Part shown: piece by piece, positions 35,243 to 44,581 of the stretch
How positions within the stretch are numbered: position 1 is the first letter of the stretch
Layout of the letters: every line of letters starts with the position of its first letter
Assembly: GCF_965208485.1 (NCBI RefSeq)
Contig: NZ_OZ242344.1
Span: 2,542,001 to 2,606,000 of the forward strand
Origin: Poriferisodalis sp965208485
Lineage (GTDB): Bacteria > Actinomycetota > Acidimicrobiia > Acidimicrobiales > Poriferisodalaceae
DNA: 64,000 bases
Direction of reading: 5' to 3'
The notes under the pieces: generated by a model
The model's database searches: none
Told to the model about the DNA's origin: nothing
What the model saw: only the letters and a program-made list of their open reading frames with translations
Made by a program: the position numbers and the translations under genes

Positions 35243-35854
35243 CTAGCCCGAGTCGGCGGCGGCTTTGCGTCCGTGCACGATCCGGCCGCCGTTCTCGTCC
35301 CTGGTGACAGCGACGACCTCGGTCATCTGAACCCACGGTCTGGTGTGCTTCGAGCGGGGAAGCACATGGCATGGCATCGTGTCGCCTGCTTCGAGCATGC
35401 CGTCCGGGTCGTGAATGGCGACCCCCCATTCGCCGGATTCGAGCTTCGTCGGCCAGCCCGACAGTCCGACGCTGTCCGGCGACGTGAGCCGTTCGACGGT
35501 TGTGCGCGGCCCGCGGGTCGTGCCGATGTTCGTGCTGTCCCCGGTCCGCACCGACTCCGTGTACAGGTCGAAGCGTTCGGGGAACAGTCTCGGCGCGTAG
35601 AGCACGCGCTGATTGTCGGTGATGCCGGGGACACGGACGATGTCGCCGGCACGCAGCTGGCCCAGTTCGCACAGCACTGGCCGGTCGTCTCCGGCCGGCT
35701 GGTCGCTGCCCGCGGCGTCCGCTGCGGCTTGGGCGGCTTGGGCGGCTTGGCTGCTGTCGGCTGGTGCGCTGCTCGGTCTGCGGACGCCGGTTCGTGTGTG
35801 GCCTCGCACCGGGCGGCCTCCCCGCATGTGGGCCGTCACGTCGGATGTGCTCAT
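35243..35854 (-). CDS. hypothetical protein coupled to a C5-methyltransferase remnant
   Basis: 203 residues. The start overlaps the stop of the upstream C5-methyltransferase fragment (ATGA at 35854-35851), indicating translational coupling and a former functional link. It has an Ala/Gln-rich low-complexity linker (SSQAAQAAQAAADAAG) and a domain with LRAGDIVRVPGI and HVLPRSKHTRPWVQMTEVV. No family recognised; by position it could be a nuclease or accessory factor of that methylase. Confidence 0.5.
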   Translation of the reverse strand: MSTSDVTAHMRGGRPVRGHTRTGVRRPSSAPADSSQAAQAAQAAADAAGSDQPAGDDRPVLCELGQLRAGDIVRVPGITDNQRVLYAPRLFPERFDLYTESVRTGDSTNIGTTRGPRTTVERLTSPDSVGLSGWPTKLESGEWGVAIHDPDGMLEAGDTMPCHVLPRSKHTRPWVQMTEVVAVTRDENGGRIVHGRKAAADSG

Positions 35855-36670
35855 GAGTCGGAGAATGCCGCCGTGGGTGTGCCGTCGGCGCAAGGCTCCC
35901 GGCGGGCCGGCGGCGTGCCCGGCTGAGAGCGCAGCACGGCGCGGGCCGGCCATTCGATCACTGGGACGCAGACGGCGTCGCCGAGGCACTGGCGGGCCTG
36001 GTTGTCGGCGAGCATCGAGACGTCGAAGGTCTCTGCGGCGCCTTGCAGCCGCGCGGGCTCGCGTCCGGTCAGCCATCTCGCTTTGTGCCCGTCCGAGCCG
36101 ACCCGGACCGCACCGGCACGGTTGGAGCCGCCGCGGGCTGCGGTCAGGCAGCCGGCGATCCGATCCGAGCGCAGCACCCAGAGGATGGGTCCGCCCCTGG
36201 ACCGATGATGCGCTGAGAACCATCGAGGCTCCCCGAACAGCGACCTGCTGCACAGCAGATGCCGGTGATGCTCCACAAGGGTCTCGTCGAACGACGCCAT
36301 CTCGACGGCGGTCCACCAGCGCGGGTCGTCCTCAGGCAGCGCCTCGACGATGCCGCCGAGACATGCGCCAGTCGAGCGGGGCGGCGCCAAGTCACGGAAC
36401 GCGACGCCGAGATCGCGGTTGCGGTCCGTCCACTGCTGCAACGCGGCCGGACGCAACGGGTCCGCCGCCATGAGACCCGACCGCCCGGTCACGGTGCCCG
36501 ACTCCGACAGACCGGACGATGCGACGACGAGCAGGCGGCGGCGCGACTGCGGCACGAACCACGCCGCGTCGGCGATCAGCAGATCGCAGCAGTAGCCCAG
36601 CAGGTTCAGCTCCGACACGACGCGTCTGAGATCGGCGCCGCCGGAAGGTGCGAACCGACAGCGGCGAACT
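35851..36670 (-). pseudogene. C5-cytosine DNA methyltransferase, C-terminal part
   Basis: It begins around motif VIII (WFVPQSRRRLLVVAS) and keeps the target-recognition region and motifs IX-X (ARWLTGREPARLQG, then RQCLGDAVCVPV). Motifs I-VI, including the catalytic PC, are absent. The reading frame is fused upstream to a DUF262 fragment at about 36670, so the expressed chimera would not methylate. Confidence 0.8.
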
Positions 36671-37028
36671 CCCGTCATGACGCGTTCCTCAATGTGGTTC
36701 TTCTCTTCTGGGGTCAGATTATGGAAACTCCGATCCCTGATGGAGAACTCATTTGTCACGTACTGTGCGATGGATATCGTTCGCTGCTGACCATCGATGA
36801 TCTCATATGTGCCGTCCAGGCGTTCAGCCCAGTACATGACGTTCAATGGGAAGCCTTGGTTGATCGTGTCGATAACGGCTTCGCGTTGCGCCGGACCTTA
36901 AACGAATTCACGCTGAAACGGCGGGCGTATGTCAAGCGCTCCGCCATAGCCGACCACACCATCTTCGTCGTCATCTCGGTATCCTGCGACTAGGTCCTTG
37001 ACGGTGACGTGCCGGAGTTCGATTTCCA
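36671..37028 (-). pseudogene. DUF262 (GmrSD/ParB-like) N-terminal fragment with an in-frame stop
   Basis: From the ATG at 37028 the minus strand reads MEIELRHVTVKDLVAGY, then RPPFQREFV followed by TAA (about 36899), then QREAVIDTINQGFP and LDGTYEIIDGQQRT, the DUF262 DGQQR motif. The TAA replaces a codon in the middle of the domain, and the C-terminal part is replaced by a C5-methylase fragment. The start lies 2 nt after the stop of the EcoRI-like methylase, so the two once formed an operon. Confidence 0.75.
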
Positions 37029-37152
37029 TTTCACAGATTCCTGTTCTTGATTACAATACGGAAAAAGGGTGATTTGCCGTTTATCTGTAGGTCTTTGCCA
37101 TCGTCGCCTTTTCTGAACCTGACGATTTCAAATTGGTCAGGATTCCATTTGT

Positions 37153-37252
37153 CTAGTGGTGCGTCGGCAATTTGCGCAGGGCCTGCCGAAGCCTGTTTCC
37201 GCAGGTCAGCGGGCCGCGACCTGCCCGCAAGAAAACCGCGACACACCACTAG
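37153..37252. repeat. CTAG-flanked palindromic element 4 (in-frame insertion)
   Basis: 100 bp from CTAG to CTAG, homologous over its whole length to 13319-13418. The net insertion of 96 nt with a 4-bp CTAG duplication keeps the host frame and contains no stop in that frame. Confidence 0.9.
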
Positions 37253-37425
37253 GAATGTGATCGGCACTCCCATAGGTCCATCCCAATCCGCAGGGATATG
37301 CGCAACTTTGTCGACGTTGATGGCGTCATAGTTATCATATGTTGGAAATTCGTCAGGAGTGTATCTCTTGTAGAGGATCACCTCTTCATGGCGCTTCTTG
37401 TGGTCCAAGTTGGTGAACCAGTTTA

Positions 37426-37526
37426 GGGTCCGCCATCAGTCAAGTCGCGTGATTTTCCCCCATGCGCAGGTCTCTGACCTGCGGAAATGCGTGAGCGGAT
37501 CACGCGACTTAAGACGCGGCGGACCC
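37426..37526. repeat. TTA-flanked palindromic element
   Basis: 101 bp with nested inverted repeats: GGGTCCGCC/GGCGGACCC at the tips, AAGTCGCGTGAT/ATCACGCGACTT inside, and a central GCAGGTCTCTGACCTGC hairpin. TTA is duplicated on both sides (37423-37425, 37527-37529). It is different from the CTAG family but shares the GCAGGTC core. Confidence 0.85.
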
Positions 37527-38262
37527 TTACATTGCCCATGCTGAAATACTTGATACCGTCCACGATCTTCTTTCGAGCCTCTGTCTTGATGTCGTAGTCC
37601 ATCGGCACCCGAAACCACTTCTTCCCACCGTTGTCGTAGCCGGGCCACAGGCGGCCGTCGGCAATGAGTTGGAATACTTCCTTGTAGGTGATCGCGTTCT
37701 GCTGTCCGAGTATCAGAAACTGTTTGCCGTGCTCCATAAGTTGGGCGAGGTATTCCCGGAACAGAGAAAACGGCGGATTCGTCACGACTATGTCTGCCTG
37801 TCGCAGCAGCGCGGTGCTCTCGGGGCTACGGAAGTCGCCGTTGCCTTCAAGGGAATCGGCAGTGTTGGGATCGCAGCGGAGCAACAGTTCGACGTCGCTC
37901 AGCCCAATCGCGCCGTCGCCGTCGAGGTCGGGCACCTCGCGTATGTCGGCCTTGTACGCGGTTCTCTCGGTCATCGCTAATGATGTCATGCCTGCGATGT
38001 CGTCGAGTGAAAGCTGCTGGCCGCTGACGGCCGATCCCGCGTAGCTGGTCGTGATGAGCCTCTTGAGCCCGAGCGCGTTGAAGTTCGAGGCAAAATACTT
38101 GAAGAAGCTTGACTCGTAGGGGTCGTCGCAATTGCAGTACACGGTTTTGTCTTTGAAATGCGGCCGATAGTGGCGCAACTCGTTCTCGACGTCGACGAGT
38201 TGTGTATAGAACTCGTCATTCTGTTGCCTGCGGGCCTTATGTAGAGCTGCGTTGTCTGCCAT

Positions 38263-38664
38263 GCTGAGACCCTATCCGGGCGATTTCAGCCGTCCATTCA
38301 GGCACTCGTCGGCAAGGACACCCACGTAAGCCCATAACTTGACATCCCCATCCTTTTTTACAGGGCCTGCAAAACTCTGACAAAACTCTCCCGCGCGGGG
38401 ATCGTCCGAGCGGGAGCCGGGCCGAGCTCGCCACAACGGTCATGCCGACCCGGCGATGCCCAGTCAGTCACGCCGCCGATGTCACACCGGCTGCGTACGT
38501 TCGTGTCATGCATCTCTTGTCCATCCAGACGACTCCTCAATTGGAGCCAGGCTGGCCTTGCGCCTCATCGCATCGAGCGCACCGACCGACGCTCGGCGTT
38601 ACTGCACTCTGCGCTGACGCCAGCAAGAGCATCGCAGCCCTACGACGTCCAGACGTCTATCGTC
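38263..38664. other. 402-bp gap with direct-repeat copy B
   Basis: No gene is supported here. It holds TTTACAG followed by AACTCTGACAAAACTC (38373-38388), the second copy of the repeat at 30601-30616. A TTGACA hexamer lies at 38339-38344 with no convincing -10. Stretches of weak coding-like sequence upstream of 38665 show no homology. Confidence 0.45.
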
Positions 38665-38910
38665 ATGTCGGTGAGCAAGACTGCGCCAGCAGGCGTCTCT
38701 CGACGTCGACCAGGCGAAGTTCGAGATGCAATCGAGGAAGTGCTCAGGCTCGCTACGGGGCCTATGCGAGTGAGCGACATCCATGAAGGAGTTGAAACTC
38801 GACTTGGAGGTGCCGTCGCAGCCTCGTCCATCCGCAGCTACCTGCGACTCAACTCGAACGCCGACGGCCAGTTCGCCAAGGTGCGCCACGGTGTCTACGC
38901 CCTTCGCTGA
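38665..38910 (+). CDS. HARE-HTH-like winged-helix protein of a restriction-modification cluster
   Basis: 81 residues. VRDAIEEVLRLATGPMRVSDIHEGVE, then SSIRSYLRLNSNADGQFAKVRHGVYAL: a winged helix of the HARE-HTH type, often found beside restriction-modification genes. The methyltransferase start codon lies inside its last codons (20-nt overlap), so they are one translation unit. It may recognise DNA for the enzyme or act as a controller. The ATG at 38665 was chosen because homology begins there. Confidence 0.65.
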   Translation: MSVSKTAPAGVSRRRPGEVRDAIEEVLRLATGPMRVSDIHEGVETRLGGAVAASSIRSYLRLNSNADGQFAKVRHGVYALR

Positions 38911-39820
38911 ACCGTTTGCCGTCATCGGCCAGGCCGCTCTTTATAACGCAGACTGCTTGGAGTGGCTTGCCGAGCGGGAGCCCAAGTCGATTCACGGGGT
39001 CGTCACCGATCCTCCGTACGGACTCGTCGAGTACTCGCCAACGCAGCAGGCCAAGCTGAGGAACGGCCGCGGCGGCGTGTGGCGCCTCCCGCCGAGCTTC
39101 GATGGCCACAAGCGCTCGCCGCTGCCGCGATTCACCACGCTGACCGACGACGATCTCGGCCAACTCGCATGCTTCTTTGGTCGCTGGGCGAAAGCACTGA
39201 TGCCGGTGCTCGTGCCCGGAGCGCATGTGTTCGTTGCATCCAACCCACTCGTATCACACTTAGTGGCCGGGGCAATCTGCGACGCCGGCTTCGAGCGGCG
39301 TGGCGAGATCGTTCGGCTCGTGATGACCATGCGCGGGGGCGACCGGCCGAAGAACGCACACGACGAATTTCCCGATGTCACCGTGATGCCTCGCTCGGGC
39401 TGGGAACCCTGGCTGCTCTTCCGGAAGCCGCTCGAGGGTCGAGTGCAAGACAACCTTCGCAATTGGGGCACTGGCGGCTTGCGGCGGTGCTCGTCTGAGC
39501 GCCCGTTTGCTGACGTGATTCGGTCGGCACCCACGAGGTCAGCCGAGAGGCGACTCGCGCCGCATCCGAGCCTGAAGCCGCAGGCCTTCCTACGGGAGGT
39601 GGTGCGCTCTGTGCTGCCCCTTGGCCAAGGGACGGTGCTCGACCCGTTCGCCGGGTCGGGTTCGACGCTGGCCGCGGCAGAAGCCGTCGGCTACAGCAGC
39701 ATCGGCGTGGAGCGCGATCTCGACTACGCCGACATGGCCGTCAGCGCCATCAGGCGGTTACGCGACTATGGACCGCCAGCCTCAGGGCCGGAGTCCAATT
39801 CGGGTTCGGCATCCAAGTAG
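38891..39820 (+). CDS. beta-class DNA (N4/N6) methyltransferase
   Basis: 309 residues, GTG start overlapping the upstream gene. Catalytic motif TDPPYGLVEYSP at about 39-50 comes before the AdoMet motif VLDPFAGSGSTLAAAEAVGYSSIGVE near 252, i.e. the beta permutation. It is complete, unlike the other methylases in the island. Its last 55 nt overlap the convergent nuclease gene, so protection and cutting are encoded tail to tail. Confidence 0.9.
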   Translation: MSTPFAEPFAVIGQAALYNADCLEWLAEREPKSIHGVVTDPPYGLVEYSPTQQAKLRNGRGGVWRLPPSFDGHKRSPLPRFTTLTDDDLGQLACFFGRWAKALMPVLVPGAHVFVASNPLVSHLVAGAICDAGFERRGEIVRLVMTMRGGDRPKNAHDEFPDVTVMPRSGWEPWLLFRKPLEGRVQDNLRNWGTGGLRRCSSERPFADVIRSAPTRSAERRLAPHPSLKPQAFLREVVRSVLPLGQGTVLDPFAGSGSTLAAAEAVGYSSIGVERDLDYADMAVSAIRRLRDYGPPASGPESNSGSASK

Positions 39821-40410
39821 ACCCAGCTCTTGCGTAGCTTGGCGATTCCGTCGCGGTGGAGCGTGGCTGTCGGAGTCCCGAGTTCGCCCCGCTCGTTGCG
39901 GCGAAAGTCAGCCGTAGTGACATGCGCCAAGTACACCTCGGTAAACCGCAAGGGTCGACGGTTTGCTGCCGGCTGAGTCTCTCGGTCGACGCTGTACACG
40001 AAGACACAGAACCACTGATCTCGAGCGCCGTGAGTGTCGACCGCGCCGCCGCGCTTGGTGGTGGCCTTGACCTCCACACCGGCCTCGCCGGCCTTGACAG
40101 CGTCCTCGGGATACGTTCCAGCCACGACCAAGTCGGGATGACCATTGTGGTAGCCGTTGGTGACGAGTGTTCGTGAGTGGGATGCGAGGTATGCCGTCAG
40201 CATGTCGGAGACGACGCCGGACAGGATCGCACCCCGAACCGTGTCCTCGAGACGGCCGAGATCCTTGCCTGCGAGGTGTTGGTTGACGTCGTAGAAGAAG
40301 TCATAGACGTCCTGCATTGCCGACTCGAAATCGAGCCGGCGCAACTCGTAGGGCAGCACGATGTCGGGATTGAAACACTCACGACGGACGTGGCGGCGCT
40401 CAACGCTCAC
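39766..40410 (-). CDS. PD-(D/E)XK restriction endonuclease-like protein
   Basis: 214 residues. Candidate nuclease residues: Asp93 in GHPDLVV and Glu113-x-Lys115 in GVEVKATTKRGG, followed by QWFCVFVY and YLAHVTTADF strands. This is the core of PD-(D/E)XK enzymes. It is convergent and overlapping with the methyltransferase, so a type II system is likely. The target site is unknown. It marks the right end of the island. Confidence 0.75.
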   Translation of the reverse strand: MSVERRHVRRECFNPDIVLPYELRRLDFESAMQDVYDFFYDVNQHLAGKDLGRLEDTVRGAILSGVVSDMLTAYLASHSRTLVTNGYHNGHPDLVVAGTYPEDAVKAGEAGVEVKATTKRGGAVDTHGARDQWFCVFVYSVDRETQPAANRRPLRFTEVYLAHVTTADFRRNERGELGTPTATLHRDGIAKLRKSWVYLDAEPELDSGPEAGGP

Positions 40411-40531
40411 GGCTAGTCAGGCTAGGACAGCCACGGAGACGCGTTCTAGAGTTGGCGCGGCCGACCGCCGGGGATGCCCCGCCGGCAGGCGGCTGCGCTC
40501 ACCAGATCACGGCTGACGTCGAGGGGACGAC

Positions 40532-42070
40532 ATGAAGGTTCCGTTTACTGTTTCCGACTTCCTGTACCGGGCTGAGAACGTCTACCCGGACCGGGTGGCG
40601 ATGGCCGACGAGCCCGAGGCGCCCGGCGGCGGGCTCGGGGAGATCACCTATGCCCGGTTCGGCGAGCTTGTGCGTGCCCAGGCGGCCAAGCTGGACCATC
40701 TCGGCATCGGACACGGCGAGCGGGTGGCGATGGTGTCGCAGAATGCCGGCCGGCTGATGACGTCGTTCTACGGCGTGTCGGGCTACGGCCGGATCTTCGT
40801 GCCGATCAACTTCCGCCTCAGCCACGACGAGATCAGCTACATCATCGATCACTGCGGCGCCACGATGCTGCTGGTGGACCCCTCCATGGAGGACACCTGC
40901 AAGGACATCGACGTGGAGCACTTCGTGGTGATGGGCGCCGACGCCGACGACCAGATGTACGCGCCGGGCGTCGAGCCGGCCCCCTGGACGCCCGACGAGG
41001 ACGTCACCGCCACCATCAACTACACGTCGGGCACAACCGCCCGCCCCAAGGGCGTGCAGCAGACCCACCGGGCGCTGTGGGTCAACGCCACGACCTTCGG
41101 CTGGCACTCGGGCGTCAGCGACCGTGACGTGTACCTGCACACGCTGCCGATGTTCCACTGCAATGGCTGGGGCATGCCCTACGCGGTGACCGGCATGGGG
41201 GGCAAGCACGTCGTGCAGCGCGAGGTGCGCGGCCCCGAGATCTTGCGACGCATCGAACAGCACGGCGTGACACTGCTGTGCGGCGCGCCCGCCGTCGTCG
41301 CCGCTGTGCTGGACGCTGCAGCGGACTGGGAGGGTCCCATCCCCGGCAGCGGACAGGTGCGGATGGTGGTCGCAGGCGCCCCGCCGCCCACGCGCACCAT
41401 TGCCCGGATGGAGACCGAGCTGGGCTGGGAGTTCATTCAGATCTACGGCCTCACCGAGACAGCGCCGCTGCTCACGATGAACCGCTGCCGGCCTGAGTGG
41501 GACGACTTCGATCCCGACGAGAAGGCTCGCAAGCTGAGCAGGGCGGGCGCGCCCGCCGTCGGCGTGAAGATCGACGTGGACAGCCAGGGCGAGATCCTGG
41601 CCCGGGCCAACGTGGTGCTCGAGGGCTACTGGGAACAGCCCGAGGCGACGGCCGAGGCCATCACCGACGGCTGGTTCCACACCGGCGACGGCGGCTCGAT
41701 GGACGACGAGCACCACGTCACCATCTCGGACCGCAAGAAGGACGTGATCATCTCCGGCGGCGAGAACGTGTCGTCCATCGAGGTGGAGGATGTGCTGTTC
41801 AGCCACCCTGCCGTGACCGAGGTGGCGGTGATCGGCGTGCCCGACGAGAAGTGGGGCGAGACCATCAAGGCCCTCGTGGTCGTCGATGCTGCAGCCGACG
41901 CCGTGACCGACCGCGATCTCATCGACTACTGCCGGGATCGGATGGCGCATTTCAAGTGCCCCACCAGCGTGGAGTTCCGCGAGGAGCTGGCCCGCACCGC
42001 CACCGGCAAGCTGCAGAAGTTCAAGCTCCGTGCCCCCTACTGGGAAGACATGGACAAGCAGGTCAACTGA
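40532..42070 (+). CDS. fatty acyl-CoA synthetase (AMP-forming)
   Basis: 512 residues. AMP-ligase motifs: INYTSGTTARPKG (P-loop) near 163-175, IYGLTETAP near 307, GWFHTGDGG and DRKKDVIISGGENVSSIEVE (A8), and terminal TATGKLQKFKLR with the catalytic Lys. It resembles the FadD3/short-to-medium-chain subgroup; the substrate is uncertain. No operon partner is evident. Confidence 0.92.
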   Translation: MKVPFTVSDFLYRAENVYPDRVAMADEPEAPGGGLGEITYARFGELVRAQAAKLDHLGIGHGERVAMVSQNAGRLMTSFYGVSGYGRIFVPINFRLSHDEISYIIDHCGATMLLVDPSMEDTCKDIDVEHFVVMGADADDQMYAPGVEPAPWTPDEDVTATINYTSGTTARPKGVQQTHRALWVNATTFGWHSGVSDRDVYLHTLPMFHCNGWGMPYAVTGMGGKHVVQREVRGPEILRRIEQHGVTLLCGAPAVVAAVLDAAADWEGPIPGSGQVRMVVAGAPPPTRTIARMETELGWEFIQIYGLTETAPLLTMNRCRPEWDDFDPDEKARKLSRAGAPAVGVKIDVDSQGEILARANVVLEGYWEQPEATAEAITDGWFHTGDGGSMDDEHHVTISDRKKDVIISGGENVSSIEVEDVLFSHPAVTEVAVIGVPDEKWGETIKALVVVDAAADAVTDRDLIDYCRDRMAHFKCPTSVEFREELARTATGKLQKFKLRAPYWEDMDKQVN

Positions 42071-42148
42071 GCCCAGCGGCCCCGCTGGCCGACCCCTGTT
42101 GGCGCCCTGAACTATCGGGAGGCATTCGGTCGCACTGCTCGAACTGCG

Positions 42149-44542
42149 GTGCTGGCGGTCATCGCGGTGACTGCGGCGTGCTCGCCAGCGGAGGTGGACA
42201 CCGCCCAGACCTCGCCGAGTTCGCCTGCGGCAACCACATCAATCCCTGCAACGACGTCCGGCTCAGATCCGTCTGATGCAACAGCTGTGCCGACATCAGC
42301 ATCTGCCGTCGGACATGAAGCGCCCAGCGGCACGACCCTCCCAGCCGATCCAACTCCAGCAGTCACCGCGCCGTCCACAACCGATGCAGCCGACTCGGAA
42401 GCAGACGACCCGCGCGCTGACGGCTCGGGCGTTGACGATGCACAGACTCCGACCGATTCGACCGAGCCGATCCAGCTCACAGGCAGCGGGAACGCTTCGA
42501 CCACCGTAGAGCTAGGCGTGGGGAGCTGGACCGCCTTGTCATCAGTGACCAGCAGCGAGGAATTTTGGTTCTCTGTCAAGTTGCTGGGTTCGCCAGAACG
42601 TGCCACCGCACTGTGCTGGAACCACGGTCGCGGCGTGATCCTGGCGGACACCAATGCTTCCGCCATCGAGATCAAGTCCCCGCTGCCGATCGTCATCGAC
42701 AGCGGCCCCGGTGCGTGGTGCGAACCAGGCACATTCACCATCAACGTCGTGGCCACCGGTTCGTGGACCGTGACGTTCATCAACGAAGCTGACGCGATCC
42801 CCGAGCGTGGCCCGACCGGCACGCCGTCCGTCAAAACTCGCTTCACCCAGATCTCCACCGGGCGCGATCACACCTGCGGCGTGACCACCTCGGGGAGCGT
42901 CACGTGCTGGGGACGGAACGCCTATGGCAAGGCCACGCCCCCAGAAGGCGAATTCGTACACGTCTCCGCCGGCGAGAGCCACACGTGCGGGCTGACCATC
43001 GAGGGCACGGTCCGCTGTTGGGGAGACGGTTACTACGGCCAGACAGGTGTACCAGACGACGAGTTTGTCCAAGCCACCAGTTCGTGTGCACTCAGGGCCG
43101 ACGGATCGTTCGTGTGCTGGGGACGGTTCGGCGTGCTGGAGTCCCCACCGGAAGTTCGGGTCGTGGAGCTCGCGGACGTTCATATCGAGCAGTTCGGGGA
43201 TGGCTCGTGGTGCGGCCTCCGGGCGGACAACTCGGTGATCTGCTGGTACGAACGGGGCCGCTTCGGCGAAACGCCGTCACTCGTGGCCGTCGAAGACTTC
43301 GTCACAGGGACATTCATTCATCTCGGCAACCGTTGCGGCACGCGCACCGACGGCTCCGTCACCTGCTGGTATGCGAGGAGTCCGGATCCGACCCATCCGC
43401 CGGGCGATGACGCCTTCACCAGCACGTCTGATCTGTGCGGCATCACCATCGATGAGGAGATCCGTTGTTGGGGCACGGGTCAATACGGCCGCGCCAACCG
43501 TCCCGATGAAGCACCTGAGGGCAACTACACACAGGTTGCCGGGGGATCGTTCCACGCGTGCGCGATCGCTGTCGGCGGCAGCGTTCGATGCTGGGGCGAG
43601 GGATACGAAGCGACGCCTCCGCCAATTGACCCCGAGTTCGCCAGCGTGTCGGTCGGCAACCCGCATGCCTGCGGCATCACCGTTGAGGGGGAACTCCGCT
43701 GCTGGGGATACGACTTTCGCGGCGCAGCCCCGGCGGTCGAAGGGTGGCGGGCTCCCGCTTTCGGCGGCTTGCCGGCCGGCGAATTCACGCAGGTCTCGGT
43801 GGGCATCGGTGGCTGGGACGACTTGAGCTGCGCCGTCCGCGTTGACGGCAGTGTGGCCTGCTGGGATTACTTCGGCCCCGAGGAGAGACAGCGCGCCGCT
43901 GGGCGCGACGCCGCTGGCGTCTCTGTAGGCACCCAGCTCGTGTGCGTGTGGTTCTCAGATGGCGGTGCGGACTGCTCACGGAAACCCGAATACGAGGTCG
44001 ACACTTCGGCGGGGGTGCCGGTGCTGTGCGTGTCGTTCTCGAATGGCGGCGTGAAGTGTTCTCCGGACTCCAAAGACAGCATCGCCGAGAGCTTCAGCAG
44101 TTCGGAAGCACTCTCCGATATGTCTGCGGGATGGGGCCGAGCATGCGGCGTGCGTTCAAACGGCACGCTCCGCTGCTGGGGAGGCGAAAACAACTGGCCT
44201 GAGGATCCGCAGGGTTCTGACTTCGTGCAGGTCTCGGGGGGCATCCAGCAGATGTGCGCGATTCGAGCCGACAATCGGCTCCATTGCTGGCACCTGCTCA
44301 CCCGCGCCCTCGCCGAGGCCGATCTACCGATTCCTGAGGACCCGCCCAGTGGGGCATATTCGCAGGTGTCCATGGGTGCCAACTTCGGATGCGCTGTGAG
44401 AGTCGACGGCGGCATCGACTGCTGGGACGCGGGCATGCTCGGCAGGTCCGGGCCCCCTTCGGGGCCGTTTGTGCAGGTAGCGGTTGGATACGACTACGCG
44501 TGCGGCGTCCGGCCGAGCGGCCGCATCGAGTGCTGGGCCTGA
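42149..44542 (+). CDS. lipoprotein with RCC1-like beta-propeller repeats
   Basis: 797 residues. A short hydrophobic start ends in VTAACS, a lipobox giving a lipid-linked Cys. A Ser/Thr/Pro-rich linker to about 110 follows, then a domain to about 225, then about 15 repeats of the form C-G-x(5-8)-G-x-x-x-C-W-G. In RCC1/BLIP-II propellers such repeats form blades for protein binding. Two Cys per repeat suggest disulfide-stapled blades outside the cell. The GTG at 42149 leaves no basic n-region; homologous-looking RTARTAV lies just upstream without a usable start codon. Confidence 0.75.
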   Translation: MLAVIAVTAACSPAEVDTAQTSPSSPAATTSIPATTSGSDPSDATAVPTSASAVGHEAPSGTTLPADPTPAVTAPSTTDAADSEADDPRADGSGVDDAQTPTDSTEPIQLTGSGNASTTVELGVGSWTALSSVTSSEEFWFSVKLLGSPERATALCWNHGRGVILADTNASAIEIKSPLPIVIDSGPGAWCEPGTFTINVVATGSWTVTFINEADAIPERGPTGTPSVKTRFTQISTGRDHTCGVTTSGSVTCWGRNAYGKATPPEGEFVHVSAGESHTCGLTIEGTVRCWGDGYYGQTGVPDDEFVQATSSCALRADGSFVCWGRFGVLESPPEVRVVELADVHIEQFGDGSWCGLRADNSVICWYERGRFGETPSLVAVEDFVTGTFIHLGNRCGTRTDGSVTCWYARSPDPTHPPGDDAFTSTSDLCGITIDEEIRCWGTGQYGRANRPDEAPEGNYTQVAGGSFHACAIAVGGSVRCWGEGYEATPPPIDPEFASVSVGNPHACGITVEGELRCWGYDFRGAAPAVEGWRAPAFGGLPAGEFTQVSVGIGGWDDLSCAVRVDGSVACWDYFGPEERQRAAGRDAAGVSVGTQLVCVWFSDGGADCSRKPEYEVDTSAGVPVLCVSFSNGGVKCSPDSKDSIAESFSSSEALSDMSAGWGRACGVRSNGTLRCWGGENNWPEDPQGSDFVQVSGGIQQMCAIRADNRLHCWHLLTRALAEADLPIPEDPPSGAYSQVSMGANFGCAVRVDGGIDCWDAGMLGRSGPPSGPFVQVAVGYDYACGVRPSGRIECWA

Positions 44543-44581
44543 CGATCTCGATGAGTGCCCGCTGCGCCGGGGCAGGCGCAG

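Larger units (their letters stand above)
37031..38262 (-). pseudogene. EcoRI-type adenine methyltransferase interrupted by two palindromes
   Basis: The N-terminal part (38262 to about 37527) has ARRQQNDEFYTQL, the catalytic NPPF (VVTNPPFSLF) and a GIKYFSMGNV stretch. The C-terminal part (about 37422 to 37031) has WFTNLDHKKRHEE and DKWNPDQFEIV. Removing 104 nt (the 37426-37526 palindrome plus one TTA) joins them as MGNV-NWFTNLD in frame. A second, 96-nt insertion (37153-37252) is in frame and adds 32 residues between ITFL and DKWNPD. The first insertion shifts frame, so as read the gene is split. Confidence 0.88.

Noticed and set aside
38339..38367. Strong promoter at TTGACA upstream of the restriction cluster
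   Set aside because: No -10 hexamer at 16-18 nt spacing.
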